From Panulirus ornatus (Eukaryota; Arthropoda; Malacostraca; Decapoda; Palinuridae): a DNA stretch of 64,000 nt. Under the pieces are notes generated by a model. It was given only the letters and a program-made list of their open reading frames with translations. It had not been told where the DNA came from and ran no database searches. Every line of letters begins with the position of its first letter. Within the stretch, counting starts at the first letter, position 1. Below are positions 34,110-47,767 of the stretch, piece after piece. The translations under genes and the position numbers were made by a program. Where the stretch lies: positions 53,803,868 to 53,867,867 of the forward strand of contig NC_092225.1 in assembly GCF_036320965.1 (NCBI RefSeq), written 5' to 3'.

Positions 34110-34665
34110 AGAAATGTTTAGAAAGAGAGATTGTTATCCAAGAGGGCAAAAATTGGTATGTTTCAAGGTATAGTAGTCCCAGGGATGTTAAATGGATATG
34201 AGGCTTGGGCTGTAGAGACTGTACGAGGGAGGGTACATGTATTAGCAATGAAACATTTAAGGGCAATATGTGGGTGTGAGGAGGGTTGAAAGAGTAATTA
34301 ATGATAGGGTAAGAGAGAGGTATTGTAATAACAAGAGTATGGTTGACAGAACTGAAGTGGCTTTACTGAAATTGTTTGGACATAGGGAGAGAATGAGTGA
34401 GTAGAGGTTGACAAAGATGATCTGTCTCAGAAATGGAGGAGATAAGGAGTAGATGAAGACCAAATTAGAGATTAAAGGGTGGCATGAAAAAGATTTTTAG
34501 TGCAAGAGCCCTGAACATGCAGAAGTGTGAAAGGCATGCATGGGATAGAGTGAACTGGAGTGGTGTGCAAATGGAGTGGCCCAAGGTATATGAAGCAGCT
34601 GGGGAAATCACAGAAAGGCCTATGAGGTTTGGTTGTGGATAGGGATGTTCAGTGCATTACAAGAA
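34110..34665 (+). mobile_element. Old RTE-type C-terminal fragment, head-to-head with the preceding copy
   Basis: A sense C-terminal domain ('rnggvcfkV...MKHLRAICG' type, eroded) from the AKIGMF position to the region after the ORF stop. The canonical tail is not clearly retained. It begins only a few tens of bases after the inverted copy ends. Confidence 0.65.
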
Positions 34666-35974
34666 GACACACCAAATATTTCAACAACAAAATAATGTTG
34701 AGACATGTATAAAATGTATAAAAGGACTTTCATGATATCAGATCAGTGGGTGAATAGAAGAAGTCATAAAACTGAATGCAGACAATTTACAAAATGTTAG
34801 AAAGTTGCATTATAACTGGAAATGTTCAAGGCACTGGGCCCATATGTGTAGAGTCCCCTTCTTGTACTATAGAAATATGTAATTACCCAAATATTCTGGG
34901 GGTTCATGAAAGAAAATGACCAAAGAATTTAATAAAAGAGATGGATTTACATATAGTGTAGGGAAGGGAAGGGGCATGCACTGAAGGGTCCTTGAGATGT
35001 GTAACAAAAGTCTCGTAAGACAATCTTACCTATCAGCAAAGAAAGAGAAATTCAAATGGAAGGTTATTGAAAAGAACAGAACAAAGGAAGATCTGGAATG
35101 AATTAAGACAAGAATACAAACAGCAAAAAAAGAAAGGAAAAAACAGGAAGGTAGAGGACCATGAAGAATGCTTCATACATACTCATGTACACAAAAGATT
35201 GGTGACCAAAAAGTGAGTTTGTTAATTATGAATTCTAAAGATTACATAAGTGAGAGTGAGCCAAACACATAATGAGAATAAATTTAGCAAGGAAACTGAA
35301 TCAAACTCCTAGAGTTAATGGTAGAATAATTAGCATATGATAATAATAGTAATCACCAAGTGTTGAAAATAACTATGATAATACATAATACTCAAAGGAG
35401 GCCAGATCAAGTCAAATTCCTGAAAAGAATACTGAGGGAACAATTAGCATAGTGAATTCATGGAGCAGCAAAGTTGACCATGCACTGTTGGAATAGTCCT
35501 TATGTTCTGGGGCTATAACAACGATTATAAACTGGGTTTAGATCTGCACAGTAGCCAACACATATGGACATAAAAGTTCCTAAACTGTGAGAAAAAGAAC
35601 CTTTGTACCTTTGTCATACAGTTAACTAGGATCAGAAGTATGAACAGGCCATCACTGCTGAATCTATTTTTTACATGTAGTGGCATTGATTTTGAAAATA
35701 TCTCTGGGTCTTCACTTACAAAAACCAATCATCTATTCTAAGGAGACATTAGAAAGCTGAATTCTAGAATTTGAAAATTGAGCAATACTACAACAGGTAT
35801 TATGAAATTTACAAGAAAGGTGTGGTAAGAACGTACTAACAGAAAGAAACAGAGAGGAAAACTTTGAAATGATTGAATTGGGGATTGAAACAATTAGGAA
35901 TAAGGAGATACAGTGGAAAATGTGAGACGAAGGGTATTCGAGTACTTAGTATTTCGAATAGTTGTTTCCTATCA
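34666..35974. other. Intergenic, nothing recognised
   Basis: Purine-rich, A+T-rich sequence with short chance frames only. Confidence 0.4.

Positions 35975-37317
<1,343 letters not shown>

Positions 37318-37396
<79 letters not shown>
37318..37396. repeat. (TA)n microsatellite
   Basis: About 39 TA units joining the truncated RTE 5' end to the SINE-like derivative. Confidence 0.97.
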
Positions 37397-37723
<327 letters not shown>

Positions 37724-38142
37724 GTATATAATGTTACTGAGAAATTAAAAGAATTACATAAGCTATTTTTCATATTAGTAAGGGGTAAAAAAGTTAGATT
37801 TAAAAACTCAGGAGGAAAAGTTCTCAATAAAGATAAGAACATAAGCCTTTTTAAATTAAAAGGCTTAAAACTTTTAAGGTTACCAAACTAGGAAGGGGCA
37901 AAACCTTACAAAGCTTTGATAGAAAGCTGTTTTAAGGAGGAAAGGAAATGAAGAAGCTTGATCCATACAAGGTCCAGATGGCAGTTCACCATTTGTACTT
38001 AAAGAGTGTGCAGATACTCTGGAAAAGGAAGGTAAAGATGTAGCTTAAAGGGATAGAGGAGTTAATGGAGCACCAGTCTTTATGAAATGTAAAAGGGATG
38101 TATCTCTGAGCTAGAAACCTGTCACTAACAAAGAGTCTGCTG

Positions 38143-38459
38143 CAGGGGTTCCCAACCTTTTTGTTCCTCTGTAACCCTTTGGCATTCTGACAGGTTCCCA
38201 TGTACCCCTAAAAATTAAGGATCCAAAACTGGTAAAATTAACTTTATACTATTTCATTATGAGATCTGTAAGAGACTATATAAGGATTTTATACTGATTT
38301 GTAACAAGGGTGTTTACATTGTTTATGTTGTGCATTACTCATGGTGTACACTGTAGTACAGCAGTGTACACCATGGTTATACTCTCAGACCCTTATGTAC
38401 CCCATGAGAAGTGGAAATGTACCCTTGGAGGTGCAGGTAACCCAGGTTGGGAACCCCTG
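38143..38459. mobile_element. hAT-type MITE, 317 bp, with terminal inverted repeats and target duplication
   Basis: Left end caggggttcccaacctttttg and right end caggttgggaacccctg are inverted repeats (CAGGGGTTCCCAACCT). The 8-bp flanks gtctgctg (38135-38142) and gtctattg (38460-38467) match at 6 of 8 positions, as expected for an aged hAT duplication. No transposase is encoded. Confidence 0.85.
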
Positions 38460-38467
38460 GTCTATTG

Positions 38468-39769
38468 CACAGTAAAGAGTTTGATAATGAGACTGATTTA
38501 AAAAATTTTTGGTTGGCAGATATTACTTTAGTGAGAAACACACTCATAAACAGAAGAATGTGCTATCAAGTTTTAACAGGCGATTAAAAGCCCAGCTCTA
38601 TTCATTTTCGTGTACAAAGTAACAACCTAGCTTGTCTAGCTTTGCATAGATATAACATCTTAAAAGAAAGCATTGCTGGAAATACCTAAGCTGGCAGAAC
38701 AGTGGAAGCTTTGCAGATGCTGTATGTATTTTATCATGGTCAAAGAATAAACTGGCATTTTACAGTATTAGCATTCAAAACAATATTTACATACCCTTTA
38801 CAGTTGAATACAGTAGTTTGTTGGGAATTTTCTAGATAATGCCGTAGAGCAGCATTCATTATCTGTTGTTCTAAGCATTAAGATGACTTTAAGTTACTTG
38901 CTTACATTTTCTTTGGTCATTGCACAGCATTGACTTCATTAGTTAAGCTTTGTGTGTTCTTTACATTAACCTTCTGGGACTTGAAAGTACATATGAAAAT
39001 ATTATTGCTTAAGTTTCATCAAGGTATTGTTTTTTTTATTCATTCTGAAAACATTACTTTCAACAGCCTCAGTGTTTTAATTACCCCTATTTTCATTAAA
39101 CTTTCATTGAAGAAGTAAAAGAATATCAGTATGGTGTTCCAAAGACTATATTTTTTTTAAGCACTTATTTGAATATATTTGTGGAACCAAACTTCAGACT
39201 AATTTTCCATTTTATTATATTTTTTGATATATATTGTTTTCATAAATAAAAAAAAATATATTCCATATCCAAAAATGTCCATCACAGTCATTCAAATTTT
39301 TGTATACATTAAACTTGAAATAAATTGTTAATATAACTTTAGTTATGATTAGTATCACAGGTACACTATAGTTGAAGATACAAAAATTCTTTATATATAC
39401 AACCACTTTAGATGATATATGGCCTATATTTGGTCACTGCATTTCACATATGACGATTATTGAGTAACTTATTCATGTAATGTAGTTTCTGTTGTTTAGA
39501 ATGATAATATGAACAGAAAAATACAGGGTATGATGATGCATTATCTACTAAAACTTAAAAAAGAAACTGCACATGGTACAAATCTGTACATACTATTAGA
39601 TTTAAACTATAGGTATTCATTTAATCTAATTACCAAAATAATCTATTCTAAAGCTTACTCTCCATGAAAGTTTATTTGTTTTATTGGAAATGTTTTACAC
39701 AACAGAGATAAAGAATTATGTTTTTATTCATAGTTATAATTCTTTTCTATAGATGATATATTTTAGACA

Positions 39770-39837
<68 letters not shown>

Positions 39838-42800
39838 GGTGTCACAGCTTAGTATCTTTTTATTTTCTTTATAGAGTAAAATGTCTATCATTGTCAAACT
39901 TTACCTTAATCGGGTAATAATTTTCCCGTCAAATTTATATGAGAAAGCAGGTTCGTAGTATTATAGTCTGAGTTCTGTGGTTCTCAGCTATATATAATGG
40001 TATTTTCATATCAATCACTTGCTGGGAATACATACTGCGTAGGATATTCATATGATGAAAAAGAATAGGCAACTGTTTAACAGACAAAATTCAAATTCAT
40101 ATTTTCTGCTCAGACATTGCTGAGAGGGTTCCTCTTCCATATCATTTTCATTGTTACAACTCTTAGAAAAGGTTTCTAATATTCATTTAATTTTTCATAG
40201 TGTATACATTACAAGCTGACTTAAGATACATTAGTTTTTCTTGGAAACCATTTCTATTTCAATGCATACATGTGTTTTAGAATATTTATGATCTCTGATG
40301 TATCCAGTTTAGTTTATGCAAGTTTATTGATGACTGACAATATCCTTGGACTTTACTCCCCATAACAAAGGAAGGAGTGTCTAGTCATCTACAAATGGAA
40401 AGATGGTTGAGAATTTAATACCAAACCTTTTCCTGTTAGGGGAGGAAGGGATCATTCATTGCTCAGTGACAAGAAGAGGCCAGGTTCTGCATCCCCATTC
40501 AGGACAGCATCTGCATACTAAGAGGAACCAGCTTTGGCTTCTGGGGGCTGTAGCTATTCAACCAGTAACAAAAACATGTTTGTTGATACCTCCAAGGTGT
40601 ACTTTGACAGTTTGTAGCACCTTATCTAATTAACTCTCCCCACCTCAATGCATGACTCACTGGGTGAACAACCTCAAGCTTGATCTACAACGCTGGGACA
40701 TGAGCAAAGATGGGTGATGGGTGATGGGTATGAGCCTAAATTACTTCAAGAAACTGTAGTCAATTATCAAGCATGAATTCTTCATTTACGTCAACATTTG
40801 TTCGTTATCATGGCCATACCTTTTCATAATTCTAGTAATGCATTATTCTCTTCTTCATGTCTCTTTTTCCTCTCCCTCCCTCAACTCCCTTTCTCACTTC
40901 CACTTCCCTTCTTTAAGGGATTCCTCTCTCCATCCCATACTTTTTACCTTTCTTTCCTTTAACTTGGCCACATTGTTCTGTTTCACCTCTTCATCAGCAA
41001 ATGATATTGTCCCTCCATGGGATTCTTTTAATACAATTTGTATATTGATAACGGTGCACATCATTTTCCTATCAAGATTTTGTTCTTTCAGAACTAATTA
41101 TTTCTGCTTTCTTCAGTACATAAAGGTATTGTATCTTCCAAGCTACTTATTTTTCATCTTTATAAAATTTACATAAAATTGGAATCGCTTAGATTTGCTA
41201 ATCTCTAATGTTACTTTCATCATATCTTAGACATATCAGTCCTATACATACTCTGTTGAGTTACCACATTCATTGTATTTAGAAAAACTCTAGGATGAAG
41301 GATTTTAGGTCCTTACAATAATCCCGTTATATCCAAAATGTAACACTTCATGAGCTTTATCACCACCAAAAGTTAATACTGTATTATCAATGGAGTTCTT
41401 ATTTTCTACATAACCTTGTTGATATACCCTATACATAAATACTGTATACCTTGATTTGATAATTGATATCAAATTGCAGCCATTTTCTTTCCTTGAGACA
41501 TATGAAGGAACATGAGTAATTTCTTCAATAGGTTCAGTTAATTCTTGCCATACTTTGTATATGTGTTTTTTATTTAATGGCTATCAACTGCTGAGTGGAC
41601 TTTAAGCCAGAAATAGTTACGTTAAACATATTAACAAAAACATAAAAAATTTTAGTTTATTGAACTTTGTATACACAAGTTGAGATTGGTACAATTTTCT
41701 GTAGATTTCAGTTTTGTTTTATGTGTATCTTCAAATATGAAGTCATCAGGACTTAAAAAGCTGATTTTTTTTTTACTCCAACAGTTTCTTTGATGAGTAA
41801 TGCCATGAAAGTAGGATTTAGTCCCTGCAGAATCATATTATCTTGATCAGCTTTCATGTATACACATGCAATCTGGAATGTGCTCTAAATTTCCAAATAT
41901 CTTACCATAGCTTGATACATCATATTCATGTCATTCTTCATTTTTAAACCATGTGCATTTCATCCGTGTTTAATTTTTTCCAACTGGCTAATTTCATTAG
42001 TGCTTTCCGTATTTAAAAAAATGACAATCTTTTCTAGATGTTCAGGGTGTTGTTTAACACACCTAAAAAGGAAATTCTACAGCTGAAAAGAAGTCAAACA
42101 CAATTCACAATGGCAGATGAATTGGATTCTCTTTCACTGCAACCCACTAATGCATTCATTCACCATCAGAAAACAGGTTAGGTCCATCCTTTCTATGACT
42201 AATGTCGTATGATTTTAGCACAAGACGTGTTCAGTTATACAAGGTTTTGTTTGAATCTTACATCAATACAGCCAAAACAATAACAATGCTGTACCTGATA
42301 ACCCTCCAGAGGTAATGCACATGCTAAGAAACACTGTCTCATACTAGGTACATGCTCAGACAAGAATGCTGAATGATTTCTCACCATGATAGCAAACCAC
42401 TCTTTTCATCTAAAATGTTCTCTTAACCTTTCCACTGGTATTTCTTAGTTTAATGAGTTTGTTGTGATCAACAAATACTCTGAAATTCAATCCTTTGCTA
42501 ATTTTATATCTTTTTAACTCAATACGTACTGTACAGTGGTATAAGCCAAATTCACATCTTGGGCTACATTCATTACTACATTACTTTCCTTCTTCTCCTG
42601 TTATAGAATTTCCTGATTCTTGTGTGAATTACATTAATACTGGCTGGTTCATGTATACCTAAAATGCAGTTCTGAGTACTTCGCAGATGCAATATAATGA
42701 TAGTGAGGTTACCAAGTTCTGTCTATACTGAAAAAGGTTTATATTGGAATGGAATAAACTGATATGCTACTATAAAATGAAAAGGTGGATAAGAGAAAAT

Positions 42801-43564
42801 ATTCATGTGAAATTATACTGAAGTTCAGCTGAGATGAAATAATCTTATCACAGTATACCCTCACTTTGCTGCCACAATCAGAAAAAGAAAGTCATATAAT
42901 ATACGGAAGATGAACATACTTACCCTCCCCAAATTTCACTGTATTATTATAGCATTTATGAGGCATGCTACCATAAGGATGGCTAGTAATATTCCTTACT
43001 CTGTAAACAAAACCTCCAGCCACATAAGAATAGTAAGATCACAGAAGACGCAAAAGTATAAAGTGGTTTCCTCAATACCTGACCTCTTTCAATGTGGACT
43101 GAGATGCGTGTTTTGTCATTGACTATTAACAAGTGTTCCCCCAGAAGTTAGTTTTACAGAGAAATATTATCAAAGCACCTCTGTAACCTAATGAACTAGA
43201 TTTATACACTAAAAGAATAACAAATTAACAACCTTCATCACAAATCTATATAGATTATCTACAACTATGTAACTGGTGGATGCTAGCTGTTAGTGAAAGG
43301 GTGGTTGAAATAAGTGATGGTGAGGTTGGTTGAAATGACAGCAGTGAAAGTGAAAGCTCTGCTCTGTGGTTCAAATGGCAGTCATGGTGTTGAAGAAATT
43401 AGTTATAGCTACGAAAGCTTTTCTTATTGCTGCAGCTGATACTACTAATAAAGGTGAAGAGCCCTACCAGGAATGTGATTCAAATAACAGTGGTGGTGAT
43501 GAAAGTTTTTTTCCTAGTAATGCATATAATATAACAATGATGAACTATAATTCGATATGTAAAA
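38468..43564. other. A+T-rich intergenic DNA; may include the SLC13 3'UTR
   Basis: No RTE, SINE or coding sequence was recognised in 5 kb, apart from a (TA)n at 39773-39833. The part next to 43564 should include the 3'UTR of the SLC13 gene. Possible - strand AATAAA signals occur (for example at 41569-41574), but none can be chosen with confidence. Confidence 0.4.
39773..39833. repeat. (TA)n microsatellite
   Basis: About 30 TA units, here without an adjacent retrotransposon. Confidence 0.97.
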
Positions 43565-43699
43565 TCAGAGAACAGTAGATGTAGTAGAGTTGACCCAAGA
43601 AGGGAGGGTATGGAGGTCAAAGATGACTACCCCAAGTGTATTAATCATCACGTTTATGACCACAACACACAGTATGTTCATCATGATCCCAGCACGCAT
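43565..43699 (-). CDS. SLC13 (INDY-like Na+/di-tricarboxylate transporter), last coding exon
   Basis: On the - strand the acceptor ttttgcag (at 43700) is followed by 44 codons and a TGA (43565-43567). The peptide MRAGIMMNILCVVVINVMIN, then TLGVVIFDLHTLPSWVN, matches the C-terminal end of animal SLC13 transporters. In those a last transmembrane helix (…GxxMNIIxxxxxxxxINxWG…) is followed by a 'FDLxxFPxW' signature. The exon begins in phase 0, as the donor at 46419 requires. The protein ends with a short Ser/Thr tail (…NSTTSTVL). SLC13 members carry succinate, citrate or related anions with Na+ across the plasma membrane. Substrate cannot be told from this part. Confidence 0.85.
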   Translation of the reverse strand: MRAGIMMNILCVVVINVMINTLGVVIFDLHTLPSWVNSTTSTVL

Positions 43700-44744
43700 C
43701 TGCAAAAGGTTAAAAAAGAAAATTATTCTAATTATAAAAAGTCATTCCATATTGTAACACACTCATTAAAAGTTACTATGTAAACTGCTGCGGTTTAAAG
43801 TACTGAAACATTAGAATTTAAGATTCTGCCAGTGATACTATAAACAGGAAAGAGCTTGTGATTAATGCCACACAAATTCTAGTTACAGACCTCAGTAATA
43901 GTTGTTCTGATGCAAATTACTTTCCACATACCTAATACGGTAATTATATAAAGTTTTGTGATGAACAACTCCATCACTTTTATCTTTTTCTGTGGAAGAA
44001 CTAACTGAACCATTGTTGTCCTGGGCTCCACTCTTGACTTCAATGAATATCTTGTGAAAAATGTAATTCTTGTCATCCAAGTAAAGCTTAAATGTTAGTG
44101 TATCTATGCCTTCATACATGAATATGAACCAGATATGAATTTGAAAAAAATATATTATGCTCAGGACTTTGAAGTCAGGGGAATGATGTGTGACAGACTA
44201 GGATACCACTTACTGGAAACTTATTTAGGGTTCAGAATCATTGCTGAAGATTACTTTTTTATTTACTAACAAGAAAACATAAATTTGGGGAAAGTTCAGT
44301 AGTACTGTTAGACTGGTATCACGTCTGTGCTTGATGTTACAGTGATAAGGATGAAGGTTTTTTCATTAAGTATTATCGGTTGTCTCGTAAGTATATACAG
44401 TATCTTAATTTTTTTTTAAGTATATATCAAATGTTTTTCAAAATTATTTGGCTGAATATGAAAATGATGAACTATTGATTCTAGAGATCAGAGAACTGAT
44501 GTGCAGAAAATATAAGAAGGCAGTGCTTTTTGCAGAAATGTGATATACTAGACATATAGAGAATGCAGAGAGGGTGAAAACATTGTAGCTCTGTAAGGGG
44601 ATTAAAAATGATTCACTAAAAGTTTGCAGAGAAATGAACAAGAAGGTATAAATTTTGCACTGTTGAATATTTTACAACAGAATGATTATATTAATCCAGG
44701 CTCTGCATATGGCAGGACATTAGGCAAGCCATTAAATGAATAAA

Positions 44745-45933
44745 TACAGAGCATCAGATTGGGGAAGAGCAGTGCGGTTTCAGAAGTGGTAGAGGATGTG
44801 TGGATCAGGTGTTTGCTTTGAAGAATGTATGTGAGAAATACTTAGAAAAGCAAATGGATTTGTATGTAGCATTTATGGATCTGGAGAAGGCATATGATAG
44901 AGTTGATAGAGATGCTCTGTGGAAGGTATTAAGAATATATGGTGTGGGAGGCAAGTTGTTAGAAGCAGTGAAAAGTTTTTATCGAGGATGTAAGGCATGT
45001 GTACGTGTAGGAAGAGAGGAAAGTGATTGGTTCTCAGTGAATGTAGGTTTGCGGCAGGGGTGTGTGATGTCTCCATGGTTGTTTAATTTGTTTATGGATG
45101 GGGTTGTAAGGGAGGTAAATGCAAGAGTCCTGGAAAGAGGGGCAAGTATGAAGTCTGTTGGGGATGAGAGAGCTTGGGAAGTGAGTCAGTTGTTGTTCGC
45201 TGATGATACAGCGCTGGTGGCTGATTCATGTGAGAAACTGCAGAAGCTGGTGACTGAGTTTGGTAAAGTGTGTGGAAGAAGAAAGTTGAGAGTAAATGTG
45301 AATAAGAGCAAGGTTATTAGGTACAGTAGGGGTGAGGGTCAAGTCAATTGGGAGGTGAGTTTGAATGGAGAAAAACTGGAGGAAGTGAAGTGTTTTAGAT
45401 ATCTGGGAGTGGATCTGTCAGCGGATGGAACCATGGAAGCGGAAGTGGATCATAGGGTGGGGGAGGGGGCGAAAATTTTGGGAGCCTTGAAAAATGTGTG
45501 GAAGTCGAGAACACTATCTCGGAAAGCAAAAATGGGTATGTTTGAGGGAATAGTGGTTCCAACAATGTTGTATGGTTGCGAGGCGTGGGCTATGGATAGA
45601 GATGTGCGCAGGAGGATGGATGTGCTGGAAATGAGATGTTTGAGGACAATGTGTGGTGTGAGGTGGTTTGATCGAGTAAGTAACGTAAGGGTAAGAGAGA
45701 TGTGTGGAAATAAAAAGAGCGTGGTTGAGAGAGCAGAAGAGGGTGTTTTGAAATGGTTTGGGCACATGGAGAGAATGAGTGAGGAGAGATTGACCAAGAG
45801 GATATATGTGTCGGAGGTGGAGGGAACGAGGAGAAGAGGGAGACCAAATTGGAGGTGGAAAGATGGAGTGAAAAAGATTTTGTGTGATCGGGGCCTGAAC
45901 ATGCAGGAGGGTGAAAGGAGGGCAAGAAATTAG
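44745..45933 (+). pseudogene. RTE ORF, RT from motif A plus C-terminal domain
   Basis: The frame is open for more than 377 codons. It carries FMDLEKAYDRVDRD (motif A, catalytic D), GLRQGCVMSPWLFNLFMDG, LLFADDTALVADS (motif C), the C-terminal domain with LYGCEAWAMD, WFGHMERMSEERL and GRPNWRWKDG, and a stop at 45931-45933. The stop comes about 10 codons early because an extra base in gcaagaaattag shifts the frame just before the usual NRVNW…VYRG ending. All catalytic residues of the retained RT part are present. The missing endonuclease makes it non-autonomous. Confidence 0.85.
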
Positions 45934-46150
45934 AGTGAGTGGAGTCATGTGGTATACAGGGGTTGACGTGCTGTCAGTGGATTGAAGCAAGGCATGTGAA
46001 GCGTCTGGGGTAAACCATGGAAAGCTGTGTAGGTATGTATATTTGCGTGTGTGGACGTGTGTATGTACATGTGTATGGGGGGGGGGGTTGGGCCATTTCT
46101 TTCGTCTGTTTCCTTGCGCTACCTCGCAAACGCGGGAGACAGCGACAAAG

Positions 46151-46180
<30 letters not shown>
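44745..46180 (+). mobile_element. RTE-type 5'-truncated copy (short 3'UTR lineage), inside the SLC13 intron
   Basis: The copy starts at the CTEHQIGEEQCGF position of the RT and ends with a short-type 3'UTR and a ~30-base A tail (46153-46181). The flanks aaatgaataaata (left) and tagtaataaata (right) could be a decayed target duplication, but the match is weak. It is antisense to the host gene. Confidence 0.9.
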
Positions 46181-46184
<4 letters not shown>

Positions 46185-46418
46185 TCATTAGTAATAAATA
46201 GTCTAACTGAGGAGCTAAACAAGGACAACAGGGCTTGATGTAAATGACAGATTAACATTATATACTCTAAGTAAGTGATGTTGCAATAGGAATTAACTCT
46301 TCACTGTAGCTGTACATTACACAAACCACTGATTATACAATTATGGCTGAAAGACCATATACCATTACACAAGAAACTGTGCAGGTAATGTACAAGAGAT
46401 AATGACGAAATATCATAC

Positions 46419-46556
46419 CATCTCGTGGGTGTTCATGCGGGCGGCAGTGAGGATGATAGCATTACCAGGGGTGGCCACAGGCAGCATGAAGGCATAGGCA
46501 CAGCACACAGTGGCTGGCAACATCAGGTACAGCGGGTTCACGTTGATACCCAGGGC
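46419..46556 (-). CDS. SLC13 (INDY-like) transporter, penultimate exon
   Basis: This 46-codon exon has a clean acceptor (ttctccacag at 46557) and donor (GAGATG|GTATGA at 46418), both phase 0. The peptide ALGINVNPLYLMLPATVCC, then AYAFMLPVATPGNAIILTA and RMNTHEM, aligns with the segment of SLC13 proteins that forms the C-terminal re-entrant hairpin. It holds the family signature FMLPVATPxNAI. Most animal members I know have PP where this has PG (ATPGNAI), a substitution next to the substrate and Na+ site and worth noting. With its neighbours at 47487-47767 and 43565-43699 it gives a continuous 184-residue C-terminal part. The family assignment is firm; the paralogue is not. Confidence 0.9.
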
Positions 46557-47486
46557 CTGTGGAGAAAAGTAACTGTGGTGAGGAGAGAGAGAGAGAGACT
46601 GGAGCATAGTGGTGGGGAAGGTGACTGAAGGGGAGATGCTGGGGGTGTAGCCTTAAGGAGGATGGAGAAGGGAAAAGTTACAAAAGAATTTAGGGAGAGA
46701 AGTTAAAGGTTGAGGAGGACTGGAAGAAAAAAAGGGAAAGTTAGAGGAAGAAAAGAGGTGGAGAGGACTGAGTGAAGCACAGAAGAGAGTGAATAATGGA
46801 AATATAAAAGGAGGGGAAGTTAAGGAAAGAGATGTAATCTGGAGGAAGTGCAGCAATGAGGAAGGAAATACAGAGGAAGTAGGGTGAAAAGAGGATGAAA
46901 ATAGAGTAGTGGTGGGTGCTGAGAGAGAGAGAGAGAGTGGAGAGGCCAGGAGAACTGAGAGGGATGGATAGATAAGATTTAAAGGGAAGGACGGGATGGT
47001 GGAAGTAGAGAGGAGAGGATCATGAAGATGATTCTGGTGATGGAAGACTATGAGAAAGAGGTAAGTAGAAAAATGATAAGAAAGGAAATTGGAGGAGGGA
47101 AAGAGATGGAAATGGTAGTAATAGGCAGCAGAAGCTGGAAGAGAAGCAAGGAAGGGCATGGGCTAGGAACTGAGATAGGAAAAGTAAATGAACACTAGTT
47201 AGAGGAAGGTAATGGAGGCCGTTCAACTAGCGAGCTGGTGCGGGGAAGCTAACCGGGTTGATGAGAGAAGTGTCATAAAAGGTAACTGGGACAGTGGAAA
47301 GAGTGTTGTCAAGAAAGGATGGAGTGTGAGGGAGAGACAACACCTAAATCTATTGAACATATGAATGAAAGAAGTATCGATACAGGACATTGATACAAGC
47401 CACTGTTACAGGATACTGTTACAGACCACAGATCCAATACACCAACATACTGTTCTGTTTACCCATTATAAAAGGTACTTGCTCAC
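46557..47486 (-). other. Intron of the SLC13-like gene, purine-rich
   Basis: Donor GTGAGC at 47486, acceptor cacag at 46557. On the + strand it is strikingly GA-rich (46570-47165), so the transcript strand is pyrimidine-rich. The long - strand frame there (46653-47159, Ser/Pro/Leu/Phe-rich) is a composition effect. Confidence 0.8.
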
Positions 47487-47767
47487 CAGATCCTTGATAA
47501 CTGGCAAGAGGACGGAGGCAGTGGCAGTGTTGGAGGCTACTTCAGTCAGCATTGCCGTCAAGAGACACACTACGAATACAATCAGTTCCTTGGGCATGAT
47601 GGCAAAATGTTGTAGCTGTTGACCTAGGAAGACCGACAGCCCAGATACCTTGGCTGCCTCAGCCATGGCCAACCCGCCACCCAGGAGCATGATGACGCCC
47701 CATGGTACTTTCTCATGCACAATTTCCCATGTCAGGCAACCTCTGTATCTCCCAGATGATTTTTCAC
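47487..47767 (-). CDS. SLC13 (INDY-like) transporter, antepenultimate exon
   Basis: The acceptor gcattttcag (at 47768) is followed by 2 bases of a split codon and 93 codons ending at donor GATCTG|GTGAGC (47486). The peptide shows CLTWEIVHEKVPWG, then VIMLLGGGLAMAEAAKVSGL, then SVFLGQQLQ, a transmembrane stretch ELIVFVVCLLTAMLTEVASN, and TATASVLLPVIKDL. This is the canonical order in SLC13: a 'W-x(n)-VPWGIxLLLGGG' block, then 'SGLS', then the second SNT motif (here SNTATAS) that helps bind Na+ and the carboxylate. Earlier exons were not found further right in the window and probably lie beyond 64000 or are too short to see. Membrane location is inferred from the family. Confidence 0.9.

Larger units (their letters stand above)
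43700..46418 (-). other. Last intron of the SLC13-like gene
   Basis: Donor GTATGA at 46418, acceptor tgcag at 43700, 2,719 bp. It contains a recent RTE copy inserted antisense to the gene (44745-46180) and an open, coding-like stretch on the gene strand (43892-44119). Confidence 0.8.

Noticed and set aside
40403..41176. Frames at 40403-40633 and 40838-41176 as small genes.
   Set aside because: No domain, no splice logic and low-complexity Ser/Phe/Leu composition; treated as chance frames.
46653..47159. 168-codon Ser/Pro/Leu-rich - strand frame as an exon of SLC13 or another gene.
   Set aside because: It lies in a GA-rich tract between two well-defined SLC13 exons; composition alone explains the frame.
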